Below are positions 7,559-16,634 of a stretch of DNA of 64,000 nucleotides, in pieces. Source of the stretch: UBA3537 sp038138145 (GTDB lineage Bacteria; Bacteroidota; Bacteroidia; Flavobacteriales; Flavobacteriaceae). The stretch lies in NCBI GenBank assembly GCA_038138145.1, contig JAYQDD010000001.1, positions 1 through 64,000 of the forward strand, given 5' to 3'. A program made the position numbers and the translations under genes. Below the pieces are notes generated by a model. The model had not been told where the DNA came from, made no database searches, and saw only the letters and a list, made by a program, of their open reading frames with translations. How positions within the stretch are numbered: position 1 is the stretch's first letter; each line of letters begins with the position of its first letter.

Positions 7559-10525
7559 ATGAAACCTACAATTTTAGCACTAGCTTTTTTATCTTTTTTT
7601 CTGGGCTCTGCCCAAGAGTACAAAAAAATGATTGATTCAGGGATACACACGGTTTCTGAAATTCAACTTGTGGCCGAGGCCTATTTTGATGTTGTTGGCA
7701 AAGGGCGTGGTACGGGCTATAAAAGCTACAAACGTTGGGAATATAACGCCCTTCGAATGCAAGATGAAAATGGATTTTTGAAAAGTCCAGATTACTATTA
7801 CAACACTCTGGAAAATTATAATGCATATAGAAACCAGTTGGGTCAGTTTGGGAGAACGAGTATGGTGACGAGCTGGGAAGATTTAGGCCCTACCAATTGG
7901 AATCAAACCAGTGGATGGAACCCAGGCGTAGGACGAATTACGAGTATAGCTATTGAAGAAAATAATGAAAACCACATCATTGTAGGTTCGCAAACAGGTG
8001 GCGTGTGGAAATCTACTAATGGCGGTACAACTTGGTCTGTACTTACCGATAATTTGTCCAATATTGTTGTTTATTCATTGGCCATTGATCCAACAAACGC
8101 AAACATTTATTATTGGGGAACCTCGTCAGGTATTATCTTTAACTCTACGGATGCTGGTGCGACTTGGAATCAACTTGCCGATATTGGCGACGGAACCGTG
8201 AATAAAATTTTAATTGATCCCTCAAATACCAGTAAAATGTACTGTTCTGCTCAAAATGGAGGAATTTTTAAATCTACTGATACTGGAGTGAATTGGTCAA
8301 GAATTCACCCGAACGCAAATACTGGATTTGATATCGAATTCAAACCAGGGGATTACAATACTATTTATGCTAGTGGTAATGTATTTTTTAAATCATCAGA
8401 TGGTGGGGCAAACTTTACGACCGATGATATTTTTGCACCTTGGGTACAAGAAAATGTAGTTGGAAACCAAAATTGGACCATAACAGATTCAAATCCACAC
8501 AACACAGTCACTCCAATTGAAGGAAGTACGATGGCCAATTTTTATTTTCCAAGTTATGATCATCCCGTAACGAAACTGATTACTCCAGACTTAGATTTAA
8601 CTTCAGCAACTTCACCACAATTAAATTTTTCTTTTTCTAATGTAGACTGGGGTGCATCTTTTTTGAATGATTTTAAAGTTTATTATAGAACTTCTCCGAG
8701 TAGTGCGTGGGTAGAGCTTGCAAATTACCCCCTCACGGTTTCTAATTGGTCCAATAGAACCATCAATTTACCAAACGCATCCTCAACCTATGCTGTTGCC
8801 TTTGAGGTCACCAATAATTATGGTAAATCTACGACACTTGATGCAGTTTCGGTTACGGATGCCACGCTTGGAACTGTATTTGAAAATGGTTTTGAACTAG
8901 GACCAAACAGCTTTGGCGGAGGCGCCAAAATGATTGGTGTTTCAGCAGATGACCCAAATGTGGTTTATGTTCTTGAAGAATCTTCTGGAAAATTTGGCGG
9001 ATTTTATAAATCTACCGATGGTGGAGACAATTTCACTAAACTGGATCACACAGGTAAAAATTACTTTGGGTATAGTTCTACGGCCAGTGACGATAGGGGA
9101 CAAGCCCCCAGAGATATGGACGTCATTGTAAACCCTAATGATGCTGATGACGTGCACATCGCTGGAATTTTGTCGTGGCGTTCTACAGATGGAGGTGCAA
9201 ATTTTAATATTACTTCTCAATGGGTACCCCAAAATGCAGCTAGTGAAAATATTGGATATTGCCATGCCGATATTGATATTATGATTTATAGAAACAATAA
9301 GATTTTTGTAGGTAGTGATGGTGGTATTTTTGTCGCCGATGACCCCTTAAATGTGAGCAGTACCTATTACACGGATTTATCTTCAGGTTTGGGTATTCGT
9401 CAGTTTTATAAAATTGGTATTAGCCAAAGCGATCCAGTAATTGTTTCTGGGGGATCTCAAGACAATGGAACATCGGTGTTTAGAGCCGACGCACAATGGT
9501 ATGATTGGTTAGGCGCCGATGGCATGGAAACCTTTGTAGATCATTCAGATTCGAATATTTTATACGGTACGTCACAATTTGGTTATTTATATAAGTCAAC
9601 AAATCAAGGGGCGTCATATCAAAATCTGAATAATGGAGGACTAGAAGGAAGTTGGGTCACGCCTTTTGAGCAAGATCCTACCGCACTCAATACAATTTAT
9701 ACGGGCTACAAGCAGGTTTATAAATCCACAGATGGTGGAAATAATTGGAATTCTATTTCGCAAGATTTTGGTTCAAATCTAGACCATCTAAAAATTGCAC
9801 CCTCAAACAATCTAATAATGTATGCCGCTTATGATACTCAGCTTTATCGCACGACCAATGGAGGGTTTACAAATTGGACACAGTTGAGCAATTTTTCTGG
9901 CCGTATAAATTCTATTGCGATTCACCCTACCAATTCCAACAAAATCGCCATTGCGACAACTTCATCCGAAAAGGTCTATGTTTCTACAGATGGAGGGACA
10001 ACCTGGACCGTTTCAAAATACGATTTACCCAATTTTGATGCATTAGCATTGGTATGGGACAGTACTTTTGGGGAGGATGTTTTGTATTTGGGCATGAATT
10101 ATGGAGTCTACTATTTATTAGAAAATGTAATGACTTGGGCGTCGTATAGCACAGCTTTACCCAATGTAATCATCAATGAACTAGAAGTGAATACCGCTGA
10201 TGATAAGCTTTATGCTGGAACGTATGGACGTGGACTTTGGCGTGTGAATTTGTATAACCCATTAACTGCAGGAACAGCTGATGTTGTGGCCGATAATTTT
10301 GCTCTTTTTCCGAACCCTACAAAAGGAGCATTTAGCATCAAATGGAACACCAATGAATTGGTAACCATCAAAGTTTTTGATGTTTTGGGAAAACTTGTTT
10401 TCTATGAAAAGAACAGAGATTTAAATTTAAATCCACGTATTCAATTTAAATCTTCCGAAGGATTGTATTTTGTAAAAGTGAATACGAAAACCAAAGAAGT
10501 TACCAAAAAGTTAATCGTAAAATAA
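7559..10525 (+). CDS. VPS10/BNR-repeat secreted protein with T9SS sorting domain
   Basis: The chosen ATG at 7559 gives 988 aa with a clean signal peptide (MKPTILALAFLSFF...GSAQ). The frame stays open upstream to 7400, but that extension would overlap the phosphatase gene and lacks a signal. The mature protein has many sortilin/BNR-type propeller repeats with the signature KSTDGG(T/N)W, for example VWKSTNGGTTW, IFKSTDTGVNW, VYKSTDGGNNW and VYVSTDGGTTW. A jelly-roll-like insert lies near residues 300-450. The C-terminus (LFPNPTKGAFSIKW ... VKVNTKTKEVTKKLIVK) is a type A T9SS sorting domain. The fold resembles sialidase/xyloglucanase propellers, but no catalytic signature could be assigned, so the function is open. 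Confidence 0.87.
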   Translation: MKPTILALAFLSFFLGSAQEYKKMIDSGIHTVSEIQLVAEAYFDVVGKGRGTGYKSYKRWEYNALRMQDENGFLKSPDYYYNTLENYNAYRNQLGQFGRTSMVTSWEDLGPTNWNQTSGWNPGVGRITSIAIEENNENHIIVGSQTGGVWKSTNGGTTWSVLTDNLSNIVVYSLAIDPTNANIYYWGTSSGIIFNSTDAGATWNQLADIGDGTVNKILIDPSNTSKMYCSAQNGGIFKSTDTGVNWSRIHPNANTGFDIEFKPGDYNTIYASGNVFFKSSDGGANFTTDDIFAPWVQENVVGNQNWTITDSNPHNTVTPIEGSTMANFYFPSYDHPVTKLITPDLDLTSATSPQLNFSFSNVDWGASFLNDFKVYYRTSPSSAWVELANYPLTVSNWSNRTINLPNASSTYAVAFEVTNNYGKSTTLDAVSVTDATLGTVFENGFELGPNSFGGGAKMIGVSADDPNVVYVLEESSGKFGGFYKSTDGGDNFTKLDHTGKNYFGYSSTASDDRGQAPRDMDVIVNPNDADDVHIAGILSWRSTDGGANFNITSQWVPQNAASENIGYCHADIDIMIYRNNKIFVGSDGGIFVADDPLNVSSTYYTDLSSGLGIRQFYKIGISQSDPVIVSGGSQDNGTSVFRADAQWYDWLGADGMETFVDHSDSNILYGTSQFGYLYKSTNQGASYQNLNNGGLEGSWVTPFEQDPTALNTIYTGYKQVYKSTDGGNNWNSISQDFGSNLDHLKIAPSNNLIMYAAYDTQLYRTTNGGFTNWTQLSNFSGRINSIAIHPTNSNKIAIATTSSEKVYVSTDGGTTWTVSKYDLPNFDALALVWDSTFGEDVLYLGMNYGVYYLLENVMTWASYSTALPNVIINELEVNTADDKLYAGTYGRGLWRVNLYNPLTAGTADVVADNFALFPNPTKGAFSIKWNTNELVTIKVFDVLGKLVFYEKNRDLNLNPRIQFKSSEGLYFVKVNTKTKEVTKKLIVK

Positions 10526-10552
10526 AATTTAAGTACAAAATATAATAAAAAA

Positions 10553-10579
10553 AGCCCAACGCAATCCGTTGGGCTTTTT
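10553..10579. terminator. Bidirectional Rho-independent terminator
   Basis: A 9-bp stem, AGCCCAACG / CGTTGGGCT, has a 5-base loop and is flanked by A-rich sequence on the left and T5 on the right. It sits between the convergent genes ending at 10525 (plus) and 10598 (minus), so it can end transcription from both sides. Confidence 0.88.
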
Positions 10580-10597
10580 GTTGACTAATTCAAAGAA

Positions 10598-11182
10598 CTA
10601 TTCCACAGAAATAGAAAAAGTTTCTTCGATGTCTGTTTCACCACCAGCATTGGTGATATCACCATCTGCTACACCACTAGCTGATTTGTTTGGCTCGTGA
10701 CGAAGTATGAATGTAAGGTCACCTGAGCTTACAGAATTTGCAGTTAATGTAAATTCAACACCAACTGGTTTGCCATCCCCGTCTTGATCAGTGTAAACGG
10801 TTGTAACATCAAGTCCACTACCGATGACGTAGAAAAACTGATGTTTATCAGCTTCTTCATCGGCAACCTCTTCAGTAATATCCTCAGCAGGATCTTCAGT
10901 TTCATTTAGTAGCTCAATAGAACCTGTGTACGTTGTTCCGGTCGCTAGAGTAACTTGGCTTGTTTCTACACCATCAACTGTAATTATCGGATCGTTACCA
11001 CTTTCACCGTCCATATCAACAGTTTTTAGGATGATATCTGCGCCACCAGAAGGCGTCAATGTTATCGTCATAGTTGTAATAACTTCTTCTTCGTTTACAG
11101 GTGCTGGTGGATCATCATCAGAACATCCTGTAAAGACAATTGCTAAGATTAAAAGCGGAATTAAAAAATTGATTTTTTTCAT
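10598..11182 (-). CDS. Acidic lipoprotein, last gene of the probable metal-uptake operon
   Basis: This 194-aa protein has a lipoprotein signal (LAIVFTGC) followed by an acidic linker (SDDDPPAPVNEEE). The rest is beta-rich and strongly acidic (for example DPAEDITEEVADEEADKHQ), with no enzyme motif. It starts 19 bp after the TonB receptor on the same strand, so it is probably translated from the same mRNA and anchored at the outer membrane as an accessory binding protein. Similar small lipoproteins next to this receptor type are common in flavobacteria, but I know of no proven role. Function is inferred only from position. Confidence 0.7.
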   Translation of the reverse strand: MKKINFLIPLLILAIVFTGCSDDDPPAPVNEEEVITTMTITLTPSGGADIILKTVDMDGESGNDPIITVDGVETSQVTLATGTTYTGSIELLNETEDPAEDITEEVADEEADKHQFFYVIGSGLDVTTVYTDQDGDGKPVGVEFTLTANSVSSGDLTFILRHEPNKSASGVADGDITNAGGETDIEETFSISVE

Positions 11183-11201
11183 TATTTTTGTGTTTAAATA
11201 A

Positions 11202-13604
11202 TTAATAATTGAGTTTAAGATTTAATAAAAAATTTCTACCTAAATCGTCAGCATAAAAACGTTGAAGATTCAAGTAATTTCGGTAGGAGGTGTTCGTTAT
11301 ATTCGTAATTCCTAATCCTACCGTTAGGAGCGATTTTTTTGCGATTTCAAATTCGATACTTGAATTGAAATTGAGTAAATGATAGGCACTGGGTGGAGTG
11401 CTTATATCTACAAGTTCTGTTGTTTCTGTTACTGGAACGTATACTTCAAAATTATTATCCGGGTATTCATTTTGAGCAAAAACATAGGTGCTTTCCAATC
11501 CCATTTTTAAATTATAAAGACTTGGATAAACGAATGTAACCTCATTTCTCGTTCGTACGGGAGGCATATGAATAAGAGGTAAATCCAATTTACGATCGTA
11601 TCCTTTTACAATCGACAATTGATGCGTCGAGCTTATATGTTGAGTGAATTTGTAGGCCGCATCAATATCAATACCAAACAATTGTGCTGGTGTTTGACGG
11701 TATTCCCAAACTTGAAAATTTCCACGTATGGTTTCTCGCACCGATGTCGGTTCAAGAATAACAAAATTAGAAATTGTATTAATGTACGGATTTACAGAAA
11801 AACTAAAATGCTCGTCATCGCGTTGTAGCGTAACCGCTATTTTGTGTGCTACCTCAGATTTGAAACTCAAATCGCCCAACTCTATCCGCGCACCAGCGTG
11901 GTGTAGCCCTTCGCTGAATAATTCAGAAGGGTTTGGCGCACGAGAAGCTATGGCATAGTTTAAAAACAAATGATAATGTTCATTAAAACTATACTTTGCT
12001 CCAAGCGTAGCTGAGCCATTATTGAATTTTAAATTTGGATTGGTCAATACTTGAGTACCCAAGTCATCGATTACGATTTCGGGATACAATTCATCATAAT
12101 TACGTTCTTCCCAAAAGGATGTTCGGTAAAACTTATAGACATCCATGTGGGTGTAATCAAAACGTGCTCCTGCTTCCAATTGCCATTGGTCATTTACTTT
12201 GTAGTCAACAATAAGATACAATCCCAAATCATATTTGTCATAATCAGGAATTAGGCGTCTTACCCCAGTATTTGGATTGGCAAAATTGTTTTGATATCTA
12301 GCCATCAGACCAGATTTTAGATGTATTGAATTGCTGGTGATTCCATCAAAATCTAAAAGTAGCGTGTGTGTGTCTAGTTTGAGATCCAACGCAGCTTTGT
12401 CTCTATCATCTCCTCTTCTAATATCAAATTCCAATCGATTGTTTTGTTGATAGTCGTACTGAAGACTCAACTTCCCAAAATTTTCAAAGGTTTTAAATCC
12501 TTTAATTCTGGCTAAATGATGGGATACCTTTTGCTTGGGTTCCTCTATTTTGTAATCAAAATCATTAACAACCAAAGGAATATTGCTGCTGAGTGCTCTG
12601 ACTTGATCTGCAGCTCCATGAAGATGAGACGCCCGTAGAATCCCTATTTGATTATCAAAAAATGAATAGTAGGCTTCAAAGCCATAATTAAAATGATTGA
12701 GTCCTAGGCGTAGTGATGCATTCTTTTCTATCAAACCAGTATTACTCAAATTGTACTCGGCTGCTTCAAAATCACCAAAACGTTTCAAGGTTCCCTGTGC
12801 TGCTGCATACCAACCATTTTCAAAGCTTTTTGTGAGTTGTGAAGACATAACACCCCCACGACCATTTGAAGCTGCAGAAACTAGGGTTTTCCCATAAAGA
12901 CTATCTTTCACTGGAACTTTTTGGCCTTCAGCAATAATGACTCCACCCACGGCATCGCCTCCAAATTGTAGTGCACTAGCACTTTTAACCAAAGTTAGTC
13001 GCCCTATAGAATTGATATCAATGTTTGGTGCGTGTTCTACACCCCATTCTTGGTCTTGCATGCGTACACCGTTGTTGATGATTGCAACCCTACTGCTATG
13101 CAGGCCATTGATGATGGGTTTTACAATCCCGTTGCCTTTGTTTAACGAAGACACACCACTTAAGCTATTGAGCGCATCACCCATAGACCCAGTACTGTAC
13201 CGTTCTAGCGTTTCTTTGGAAATACTGTTTTCCAATACAGTTTTGGTTGAATTTTCGTAGGCCTTGCCTTCTAAAATAATTTCATTGAGTTCTTCTAAAT
13301 GATGTTCTAGTTTAAAATCTCTTTGTACATGTCCGGAAATTTTAACAGAAATGGTCTTTGATTGACAAGAGGGATGCACTACTTTGATGGTGTAGGTTGT
13401 GTTGTTGCACAAATTTGAAATGGTGTAAAAACCATCTATTGTAGTTTGTGTTGCCACTCCAGTTTCAGATACCACAAGGGTGGCTCCAGACAACAGAGAG
13501 CCGTCGTGTAGGTCAATGACCTTACCTGAAAGGGTATAATTACAATTTTGAGATTGTACTATTAATTGACTTAATAGCAACAAAACTAGAGCATATTTGC
13601 GCAT
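11202..13604 (-). CDS. TonB-dependent receptor, probable metal (zinc/heme-like) uptake
   Basis: This 800-aa outer-membrane receptor has a signal peptide and an N-terminal carboxypeptidase-like/CarbopepD beta-sandwich (LSGKVIDLHDGSLLSGATL). The plug domain includes LSGVSSLNKGNGIVKPIING, VRMQDQEWGVEHAPNID and SASALQFGGDAVGGVI, and a 22-strand barrel ends in an aromatic-rich C-terminus. The plug pattern INGLHSSRV...QDQEWGxEHAP is shared with ZnuD/heme-type receptors rather than SusC. No SusD partner is adjacent. The upstream gene encodes a His/Cys-rich small protein and the downstream gene a lipoprotein, supporting a metal-related role. The exact substrate cannot be read from the sequence. Confidence 0.82.
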   Translation of the reverse strand: MRKYALVLLLLSQLIVQSQNCNYTLSGKVIDLHDGSLLSGATLVVSETGVATQTTIDGFYTISNLCNNTTYTIKVVHPSCQSKTISVKISGHVQRDFKLEHHLEELNEIILEGKAYENSTKTVLENSISKETLERYSTGSMGDALNSLSGVSSLNKGNGIVKPIINGLHSSRVAIINNGVRMQDQEWGVEHAPNIDINSIGRLTLVKSASALQFGGDAVGGVIIAEGQKVPVKDSLYGKTLVSAASNGRGGVMSSQLTKSFENGWYAAAQGTLKRFGDFEAAEYNLSNTGLIEKNASLRLGLNHFNYGFEAYYSFFDNQIGILRASHLHGAADQVRALSSNIPLVVNDFDYKIEEPKQKVSHHLARIKGFKTFENFGKLSLQYDYQQNNRLEFDIRRGDDRDKAALDLKLDTHTLLLDFDGITSNSIHLKSGLMARYQNNFANPNTGVRRLIPDYDKYDLGLYLIVDYKVNDQWQLEAGARFDYTHMDVYKFYRTSFWEERNYDELYPEIVIDDLGTQVLTNPNLKFNNGSATLGAKYSFNEHYHLFLNYAIASRAPNPSELFSEGLHHAGARIELGDLSFKSEVAHKIAVTLQRDDEHFSFSVNPYINTISNFVILEPTSVRETIRGNFQVWEYRQTPAQLFGIDIDAAYKFTQHISSTHQLSIVKGYDRKLDLPLIHMPPVRTRNEVTFVYPSLYNLKMGLESTYVFAQNEYPDNNFEVYVPVTETTELVDISTPPSAYHLLNFNSSIEFEIAKKSLLTVGLGITNITNTSYRNYLNLQRFYADDLGRNFLLNLKLNY

Positions 13605-13644
13605 AAATATTCTTCTTTAACATTAAAACTTGGGGTATTTTGTG

Positions 13645-13980
13645 TTAAGAAAAAAATGGAGGTGCGCGTAGCTGAGTGTTGGTTATGGTAAATGAGTTCA
13701 ACTGTAGAGGTTCAAATGCAATATTGAGTTCTACAGAAATTTCTGATTGTTTTAAATCAGAGTAATGTGTGATGTTGTAGTTGAATGATAAGAGATTAAA
13801 ATCACATATATCACAACCGGATACAGATTGATGAATATGTAATTTGTTTTCAGAGCATTTAATATGTTGATGATCAGTAAAATGGTGAAAAAAGTTAAAC
13901 GCCATTGGAAACAACAAAAGAGCCAGCAATAAAGTTGCTGCTATTTTTTTTGCTGTATTTTGGACGTTTTTCATCTCCAA
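13645..13980 (-). CDS. His/Cys-rich small exported or membrane protein
   Basis: This 111-aa protein has one N-terminal hydrophobic segment (TLLLALLLFPMAF). Dense potential metal ligands follow: FFHHFTDHQHIKC, KLHIHQSVSGCDICDF. The CDIC pair and the HxH clusters suggest binding of zinc or copper in the periplasm. It is 40 bp upstream of the TonB receptor gene on the same strand, so it is probably the first gene of the operon. I do not recognise a named family with certainty; similar short proteins often precede this receptor class. The binding role is inferred from composition and context. Confidence 0.68.
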   Translation of the reverse strand: MEMKNVQNTAKKIAATLLLALLLFPMAFNFFHHFTDHQHIKCSENKLHIHQSVSGCDICDFNLLSFNYNITHYSDLKQSEISVELNIAFEPLQLNSFTITNTQLRAPPFFS

Positions 13981-13985
13981 TAAAT

Positions 13986-14141
13986 TTATTGGCTAAGATA
14001 GAAAAAATAGAATAAATAGATGGAGTAGTGCTGAAAATAGTTGCGGTTATGATATTTATTTGAAATCATTTCGCAATCTCCTCGACTTGTTATTTTTTTT
14101 CCAATTTTTAGCTCAATTTGGTTTTTTAAGATATCAATCAT
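13986..14141 (-). pseudogene. Truncated regulator (N-terminal remnant), paralogue of the gene at 31540-32784
   Basis: A 51-codon minus-strand frame starts with ATG at 14141. Its first 29 residues match the start of the regulator at 31540-32784 at 21 of 29 positions: both share LK..IE.KIGKKI.SRGDCE.(I/V)SN. After SNK the frame becomes unrelated and low-complexity, and it stops 5 bp before the start of the His/Cys-rich gene. The intact homologue is 414 aa, so this is a remnant cut after about 29 codons. The left-over frame could act as a leader peptide coupled to the following operon, but that is inference. Confidence 0.72.
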
Positions 14142-14161
14142 TTATGTATCATTTATGTATC
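14140..14161 (-). promoter_or_regulatory. 11-bp tandem repeat before the truncated regulator
   Basis: Two perfect copies of an 11-bp unit (plus strand ATTTATGTATC) lie head to tail and reach into the start codon of the regulator remnant. On the minus strand TAGATTTG (14168-14161) overlaps the outer copy and matches the Bacteroidota -7 box TAnnTTTG. A tandem 11-bp repeat of different sequence stands before the intact paralogue (32799-32820). One helical turn of spacing suits an autoregulatory operator; this is inference. Confidence 0.5.
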
Positions 14162-14267
14162 AAATCTAACTAAAAAATAGTTTAAGTTTGCTGTACATAC
14201 TAATTAATTTTGAAATAAGGTATTTCCTTTTCTATGTCACTGTAGTTTGTTTTAGTCCATCCCATTT

Positions 14268-14288
14268 AGTGAGTTCAAAGAACTCACT
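14268..14288. other. Perfect hairpin downstream of the STN TonB receptor gene
   Basis: AGTGAGTTC-AAA-GAACTCACT forms a 9-bp stem with a 3-base loop, 55 bp beyond the stop of the minus-strand TonB receptor. No T-tract follows on either strand, so it is not a canonical Rho-independent terminator. It may protect the 3' end of the operon mRNA or assist termination. Apart from this hairpin and the regulator remnant, I see nothing else in 13981-14342. Confidence 0.5.
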
Positions 14289-14342
14289 ATTTGCGGATGA
14301 ATCTCTTTTCAGTCTCACCCCAGTGCTCGTTGCTAGTGTTTT

Positions 14343-16634
14343 TTAAAAGTTTAGTTGAAAGCTTAGGTTAGATGTTAAACCTAATCCTGTTGTTTGTCCT
14401 ACATCAAGGGCATTGTTCTGGTTTTTAACATAAAATCTATTAATCAAATTGGCATCATCCAAAAGATTAAATACAGATAAACTTAATCTTGCATCACCAA
14501 AATTGTTGAGTTTGAAATTGTAGTTAATAGAGATATCAACTCTCATGTAATTGGGTAGATTCAATTGATTTGGAGCGCTATACTGAATGTTTTCTGTGTC
14601 ATTTATTCCGCTTGCATTTGTAAAAGGTTTTCCATTTCGCCAATTAAACCTAAATGCATAATCCAAAAGGGAACCTTTGTAATTGATATTCCAAGACATG
14701 GCGTTTTCTATGTCAAAATTATTGGGAAACAATAAACCTGAATTTAGAGAATTAAAATTATAATCATTATTACTCCAACTATAGGTTAGCCAAGTTTTGA
14801 TATTTGGCCATTCTTTTTGCAATAAAAAATCAATCCCATAAATAGCGTATTGTCCTGTGCCATCTACAAATTGATATTGATTCAAGAACCCTTGGCTTCT
14901 TGTGGTTATTCCGTCAACAGATTTGTAATACCCTTCTAAACTTGAAAGCCAAGAGTTTTTTTTGTGGTGTAATCCCAACGAAATTTGATAACTTTTTAAG
15001 ATAGGAATGTCACTATTGTTTGATAATTTCCAACGCCGTTTTTCTATTCCTAAAAAATCACTTTGATAATAAACACCTTGGGTGGTGTATTGACTTTTTG
15101 TCTCTCCTAAAATTTCCAAACGCAATTGGTTTGATAGCTTTTGTTGAAAGCTAATTCTGGGTTCCAATAAAAATTTAGAAAAAGCATCAATATAATTTAA
15201 GCGCCATCCAAAATTAAATTTAGTACGACTATTTTTTGAATTATACCTCCATTGATTATAGACCACATTGTTGTTTAATATGTTTTTTGTCTTTCGTCTG
15301 AAAGAAGGTCTGTTTACTTCTTCTAAATTAATCACTGCTGTTTCAATAAACTGATACCCTAAATCTACTTGAAATTGACTATTGATTTTTGTGGTTAAAT
15401 TTATTTTTAGGCCATTTTCACTTATGGTATTCCTTTGTGTAAGTTCTTGATTGTTGTACACATCATTATTTACAGCGTCCATATTAAAAGCAGAGTGGTA
15501 CAACGTGGTAGACAGTTGTAAATTATTGGAGAGTTGATTGAAATAATTTGCACTTACACCAAAAGTCATTTGTTCAAGAAGACTTTTCAAATTGATATTT
15601 GAAGATTCTTCAAGGTCATCTTCATCAAAAGTTAAGCGGTTTTGAATTCTGATAGCATTGATTTGCAAATTGCTTTTTTTTGAAATTTCAAACAAGTAGT
15701 TGAACGTAAAATCATAAAAATAGAAAGACTCGTTTTTATAAAGACTTTCATCATCAATTCCTAAAAGTGCAGAATTTTGAGAAACTCTATCAAAGTAATT
15801 GGTGTAGGTTTTTGTTTTTAGGAAATCTGTCATCGATCGCCGACCAGAACATTGAATGCTGTGACGATCCGAAATAGGGATAATACTATGAAAATTTGCA
15901 CTGATTAAATTAGCCCCAATGCTATATTTGGCACGATGCACATCACCGAATTTGGTATTCATATCGATAGTTCCAGAAACCCCACCTCCGTATGCTGGAG
16001 CACTTCCGTTTTTAATGACTTTAACGTCTTGTATTGTTTTTGAGTTAAATGCCGAGATTAATCCAAATAAATGACTGGATTGATACATATTTATGCCGTT
16101 CCAAGTGATTAAGTTTTGATCTGCTGAACCTCCACGAATATTTAAATCTGCAAATTTTTCATCTACAGAATTAATTCCTGGTAGGTTTTGAACAATATGC
16201 AAGACATCTGTTCCTTCCAGCCCAGTCATAATACCAAAATCAGTTGGGGTTATAGTAGAGCTTCCGTCAGCATTAATGAATATGCCTTTGGTTAGGTAAT
16301 TTGAAATGATAATTTCATTGAGTTGTTCAGTTTGTTGTGTACTTATGTTTGGTAGATAGATAAGGATTGTGGTTCTTCCCAAACGTTTAAAATTTAATTT
16401 TGTAGAACTGCTTAGGTGTTTAATTATTTCATCTATTTCCGCACCTTTATTTAAAGGGGTGACATAAGTGTTAGCAATAGTTTCTTCAGCGTAATTAAAA
16501 GTATAAGAGCTTTCGTTTTCTATTGATTTACAATAATCTTTTAGAGAAATTGTTGTACGCGTAGCTTGAGCTTGGCAAAATGTAGATGTTAAAAGATAAA
16601 GAGCAATACTGAAAATTAGGGTTGTATTACTCAT
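14343..16634 (-). CDS. TonB-dependent receptor with N-terminal STN signalling domain
   Basis: This 763-aa outer-membrane receptor has a signal peptide ending in CQAQA and then an STN (secretin/TonB N-terminal) domain at about residues 30-105 (SLKDYCKSIENESSYTFNYAEE ... LNFKRLGRTTILIYL). Its plug includes LPGINSVDEKFADLNIRGG and NGSAPAYGGGVSGTI, followed by a barrel ending in LSFQLNF. STN domains contact FecR-type anti-sigma factors, and the fecR gene is immediately upstream, overlapping by 8 bp. Ligand arrival would thus be signalled to the ECF sigma factor in the same operon. There is no SusD neighbour; the ligand is unknown. Confidence 0.9.
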   Translation of the reverse strand: MSNTTLIFSIALYLLTSTFCQAQATRTTISLKDYCKSIENESSYTFNYAEETIANTYVTPLNKGAEIDEIIKHLSSSTKLNFKRLGRTTILIYLPNISTQQTEQLNEIIISNYLTKGIFINADGSSTITPTDFGIMTGLEGTDVLHIVQNLPGINSVDEKFADLNIRGGSADQNLITWNGINMYQSSHLFGLISAFNSKTIQDVKVIKNGSAPAYGGGVSGTIDMNTKFGDVHRAKYSIGANLISANFHSIIPISDRHSIQCSGRRSMTDFLKTKTYTNYFDRVSQNSALLGIDDESLYKNESFYFYDFTFNYLFEISKKSNLQINAIRIQNRLTFDEDDLEESSNINLKSLLEQMTFGVSANYFNQLSNNLQLSTTLYHSAFNMDAVNNDVYNNQELTQRNTISENGLKINLTTKINSQFQVDLGYQFIETAVINLEEVNRPSFRRKTKNILNNNVVYNQWRYNSKNSRTKFNFGWRLNYIDAFSKFLLEPRISFQQKLSNQLRLEILGETKSQYTTQGVYYQSDFLGIEKRRWKLSNNSDIPILKSYQISLGLHHKKNSWLSSLEGYYKSVDGITTRSQGFLNQYQFVDGTGQYAIYGIDFLLQKEWPNIKTWLTYSWSNNDYNFNSLNSGLLFPNNFDIENAMSWNINYKGSLLDYAFRFNWRNGKPFTNASGINDTENIQYSAPNQLNLPNYMRVDISINYNFKLNNFGDARLSLSVFNLLDDANLINRFYVKNQNNALDVGQTTGLGLTSNLSFQLNF

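Noticed and set aside
13986..14141. Frameshift in the A-run of the truncated regulator
   Set aside because: On recount the run has eight A residues and the frame continues through SRGDCE; the remnant is truncated, not frameshifted.
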